Source: Oxalobacteraceae bacterium
GTDB taxonomy: Bacteria > Pseudomonadota > Gammaproteobacteria > Burkholderiales > Burkholderiaceae_D
Direction of reading: 5' to 3'
Length of the DNA: 64,000 bases
NCBI GenBank assembly: GCA_013284265.1
Contig: JABTBR010000029.1
Coordinates: 1-64,000 of the forward strand
Both the position numbers and the translations under genes were made by a program. The notes beneath the pieces are model-generated. The model worked only from the letters and a program-made list of their open reading frames with translations. It had not been told where the DNA came from and did no database searches. The first letter of the stretch is position 1, and every line of letters starts with the position of its first letter. Shown here one piece after another: positions 62,001 through 64,000 of the stretch.

Positions 62001-62254
62001 CTGGCCACGTACTGGTGAAACTGCAGGCGCGTCAGGTTGTCGGCGGTCTGGAACAGCGCCACCAGGCCGCGTACCAGATCGGAATACGACTTGACCCGTG
62101 CCGAGATGCTGTACTGGGTGCTGCGGCTGAGGTTTTCGAAGCGCTGCTCGGCGTCGTCCTCCACCGTTTTATACGCGGCCGCATAGAGCGACAGGCCGAT
62201 CGCCAGGGCCAATGACAATCCGACGCCCAGGATCAGCGCGCGCGAATTCGCCAT
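59087..62254 (-). CDS. CHASE-PAS hybrid histidine kinase with REC and Hpt
   Basis: A membrane-bound sensor kinase of 1055 residues. I chose ATG 62254, with TAGGGA upstream; an ATG ten codons earlier is less likely. A membrane helix lies at about 5-28, a periplasmic CHASE domain (about 70-300; GVDIGANPAIWRAIQLSRDS) follows, then a second helix near 325-345 and a PAS domain (about 365-480). The HisKA has FLSNMSHEIRTPMNSIIGMA with the phospho-His near 495; the HATPase follows (GTGLGLVISKQLAELMGGTV). The receiver has VLMDVQMPVMDGFETT with Asp near 786. An Ala/Gly-rich linker leads to Hpt with HRIKSSARAVGA near 993. It is divergent from the REC-GGDEF-EAL gene. Confidence 0.95.
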   Translation of the reverse strand: MANSRALILGVGLSLALAIGLSLYAAAYKTVEDDAEQRFENLSRSTQYSISARVKSYSDLVRGLVALFQTADNLTRLQFHQYVASLDLSQHFPAIEALNYAPVISDAQRDAFVAAVRADRSVSPNGYPKFDIRPPGRRPQYAVLTYMEPDALMHEKMGVDIGANPAIWRAIQLSRDSGQVSASGQPVIVKEPVPHIGLGMRLPVYRRDMPLNDVAGRRAAYVGSVGIGFSVPKLVQGAIDEMAVRQVHLMLYADGTTDVEQRRLVIETSDRLLFNDNGSMVATPIPPGHEREYFEAVLPIDFNGSLWKAAFRVRKSDLLTGFDVYFPWIALMTGFVGTILIYAYCFMLYSSRRSAIKQRVLLDTVLNNVDAHVYMKSQNRRFIYANAKMAEVMGLPVQDVVGKLDRELMPTRQADAAWAEDKPVFSDGIKRSGEDQYTDRDGVVHHLWTVKVPVEIDNAVTAVIALSTDVTELHNLKVQADAASQAKSDFLSNMSHEIRTPMNSIIGMAHLALRSVTNPKQRDYLQKIHHSGQHLLGIINDILDFSKIEAGQMDLEVLDFSMQSLLANISNQLGESAAAKGLELVYEIWPGMSQQLRGDPLRLEQVLLNFAGNAIKFSENGKVVIRARPLEDRDNYAMVRFEVQDKGIGMSQEEVGRLFQSFQQADNSTTRKYGGTGLGLVISKQLAELMGGTVGVESRQGEGSTFWFTARLDKGTSFLPAGEDALQAEILDSIRGAAILLVEDNIFSQQVGQELLEDAGASVCVANNGKEAIDLLFKERFDCVLMDVQMPVMDGFETTRMIRAHPKLAGTLVIAMTANAGREDQLRCIEAGMDEFITKPIAPKLLFSVLSRWINQRARAAGRLGPDDAGAARAEAGAAVNAGQTDAGSAAGVSAAGATDATGAGAGTAAAALAAGAAPDGMAAAAGHYSAAGNPASSDAELFDVAALAQTFGNKPDKMRKYALLFLESARAGLEEIDAALAEDDVVHLAELGHRIKSSARAVGAMSFADLCLALEHVRHDADPGRARQLVEQMHALLALLREHIAQELVVHAPG

Positions 62255-62708
62255 TTTTTTCCCTAGCTCACCTAAATATCGCATCGGCCTTCACTTTTTC
62301 ATCGAATTGGGGACCGCGCCAGCACCACGCCATAGCGCGCCGTCAAACAAATTTGCATAGGAGCAGCATACTATCAATGGCGCCGCCGAACCAGATTTAC
62401 CTGCCAAACGGCGGCCATGAGTGGTATCAGGCTTCAGAAATGCCCGCGCGCCGCTACCAAGCTGATAGCCATGACGGCCCGGACCAGGCGGGAAATGGCC
62501 GGCAGCCGGCCCGCCGATCATGCATAGCATCAATCGTGCGCACCGGAAATGTTAATTCCGCTATTCTTTTTATCAGGAAAAGTCGCCCACACGTCCACGC
62601 TATCGCTAAAATAATAGGGTGTACCAAGCCCTTGCCTGGCTCTGCAATAAAGAACATGAACACGGTATTTCCCAAGCTGTTTGACCGGCCCTCGATACTC
62701 AACCTGAT
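62255..62708. promoter_or_regulatory. Divergent gap between sensor kinase and REC-GGDEF-EAL gene
   Basis: About 450 bases without a credible gene; the frame at 62212-62790 is a shadow. It should hold both promoters. The part at 62560-62680 is AT-richer and includes a TAATAGGG block, but I could not fix a promoter. Confidence 0.4.
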
Positions 62709-64000
62709 GTGTTTGCTGCCGTGCAGATTCCCAACGTCCTCCTCGTCAACGACGACCCCGCCAGCCTGTATGCGCTGGAGAGCTTGCTGATCGGTTCCGC
62801 CGGCCAGGAGTACCAGCTGGTTACGGCCAGTTCCGGCAAGGAAGCGCTGCGCGCCGTGCTGCAGCAGGAATTCGCCGTGATCCTGCTCGACGTCAGCATG
62901 CCCGGCATGGACGGCTTCGAAACGGCCGAGGCCATCCACTCCCATCCCCGTTCGGCCGCCGTGCCCATCATCTTCATCACCGCCCACTACGCCGACGAGA
63001 TCAGCCGCATGAAGGCCTATCAGAAAGGCGCGGTCGACTATCTGTTTACGCCGGTGATCCCGCAGATCCTGCAGACCAAGGTGGCGGTGTTCGTCGAGCT
63101 GACCAAGAAGAACATCGAGCTGCGCCGCCAGTCCGAGGAACTGGCCCGTCTCAACCAGGACCTGCGCGTGCAGCGCCTGCAGGACCTCGAGCGCATCAAC
63201 GGCGAGCTGGAACAGGAAGTGGCCGAGCGCAAGCTGGCCGAGCAGCGCGCCCACGAACTGTCGACCCGCGACGCCCTGACCAATCTGGTCAACCGGCGCT
63301 CGTTGATCCAGCAACTGGAACACGCGGTGGCCATGGCCGACCGCGCCCACAGCGAGTTCGGCCTGCTGTTTCTCGACCTGGACAAATTCAAGCAGGTCAA
63401 CGACAACTACGGCCACGAGGTGGGCGACGAGCTGCTGCGCCAGGTGGCCGCCCGCCTGACGGCCGCCGTACGCGTGTCCGACGTGGTGGCGCGCCTGGGC
63501 GGCGACGAATTCGTGGTGCTGATCGGCGGGCGCGCGGCGGCCGCCAACGCGGCCCGGGTGGCGCGCAAGATCGAGCAGGCCAATGCCCGCCCCTACGACA
63601 TCGGCAGCCAGCGCCTGCGCACCTCCAGCAGCATCGGCATCGCCCTGTATCCCCAGGATGGCGCGAACGCCGCGGAACTGATGAAGCATGCCGACCTGGC
63701 CATGTACCACGCCAAGTTCGATCCGGCGTCGCGCATCAAATTCTTTCACGAAGAATTCAATGTGCGCGAAAAGCAGCGCGAGCGCTGGGCGCAGGAACTG
63801 CGCCTGGCGCTGCCCCAGGAGCAGCTCGAGCTGCACTACCAGCCCAAGGTGGCGCTGGCGTCCGGCCAGGTCGACGCGGTCGAGGCGCTGCTGTACTGGC
63901 ACCATCCGCAGCAGGGCCTGATCGCCGCCGCCGACTTCCTGCCGCACATCCAGGACCGCAGCCTGCTCGACCGCGTCGACACCTTCGTCATCGAGCGCGC
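62709..64000 (+). CDS. REC-GGDEF-EAL response regulator (cut by window end)
   Basis: A cyclic-di-GMP response regulator whose 3' end runs past base 64000. The frame opens after a TGA at 62682; GTG at 62709 or 62721 are the possible starts and neither has a strong ribosome binding site. The receiver (about 5-125) has LLVNDDPASLYALESLL, the phospho-Asp in VILLDVSMPGMDGFETAEAI, and FITAHYADE. A coiled coil (about 130-185) links to GGDEF near 263-267 (VARLGGDEFVVLIG), intact. EALLYWHHPQQG near 391 begins the EAL domain, of which about 50 residues are present. It is divergent from the hybrid kinase, a likely phosphodonor (inference from place). Confidence 0.93.
   Translation, partial: MFAAVQIPNVLLVNDDPASLYALESLLIGSAGQEYQLVTASSGKEALRAVLQQEFAVILLDVSMPGMDGFETAEAIHSHPRSAAVPIIFITAHYADEISRMKAYQKGAVDYLFTPVIPQILQTKVAVFVELTKKNIELRRQSEELARLNQDLRVQRLQDLERINGELEQEVAERKLAEQRAHELSTRDALTNLVNRRSLIQQLEHAVAMADRAHSEFGLLFLDLDKFKQVNDNYGHEVGDELLRQVAARLTAAVRVSDVVARLGGDEFVVLIGGRAAAANAARVARKIEQANARPYDIGSQRLRTSSSIGIALYPQDGANAAELMKHADLAMYHAKFDPASRIKFFHEEFNVREKQRERWAQELRLALPQEQLELHYQPKVALASGQVDAVEALLYWHHPQQGLIAAADFLPHIQDRSLLDRVDTFVIER

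Overview
The window comes from a high-GC betaproteobacterium, most likely of the Oxalobacteraceae (Massilia/Duganella/Janthinobacterium-like). This rests on protein style, on the ETF-quinone oxidoreductase, ScoAB and recCBD genes, and on codon use; no 16S or other marker is present. It is chromosomal and gene-dense. Only two stretches are visibly AT-rich: an orphan gene at 236-811 and a gap at 47.7-48.2 kb.

Layout. 0-6 kb: an orphan gene bracketed by a 33-bp inverted repeat, then scoA-scoB, a PAS-LuxR regulator, a short-chain dehydrogenase and ETF-QO. 6.3-40.6 kb: an apparently complete, self-contained flagellar locus. It holds the flagellin, a FliK-domain protein, the leftward operon fliM-N-P-Q-R-flhB-flhA, and the rightward runs fliE-F-G-H-I-J, fliD-S-T-like-K-L-fliA-motA-motB, flgM-flgN-muramidase and flgB to flgL plus a LafW-like gene; flgA is alone on the minus strand. 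The missing fliO, flhF, flhG and chemotaxis genes, the dedicated sigma-28 and motor genes, the fused gene order, the short flagellin and the extra gene after flgL all fit a Flag-2 (lateral) system. The sigma-54 activator gene lafK, usual between fliM and fliE, is not there. 40.7-49.5 kb: a PAS-GGDEF-EAL protein, a small tail-anchored protein, an M15-type murein peptidase, a degenerate EAL protein, a class II amidotransferase, a 2OG-Fe(II) oxygenase, an acetyltransferase, a molbindin and PBP7. 49.8-59 kb: recC-recB-recD with ATGA-type overlaps. 59-64 kb: a hybrid histidine kinase divergent from a REC-GGDEF-EAL protein cut by the window end.

How it fits together. The flagellar block encodes export gate, ATPase complex, MS and C rings, rod, hook, filament, cap, chaperones, stator and the FliA/FlgM late-gene switch. 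Flanking cyclic-di-GMP proteins and the inactive EAL protein are plausible but unproven motility regulators.

A family of palindromic elements with 11-bp termini (AAACCCACGGC/GCCGTGGGTTT) recurs seven times. Five copies lie in gaps between convergent genes, one sits inside the fliM operon where fliO would be, and one lies in frame inside recC, adding 22 residues. That coding insertion is the most unusual observation here.
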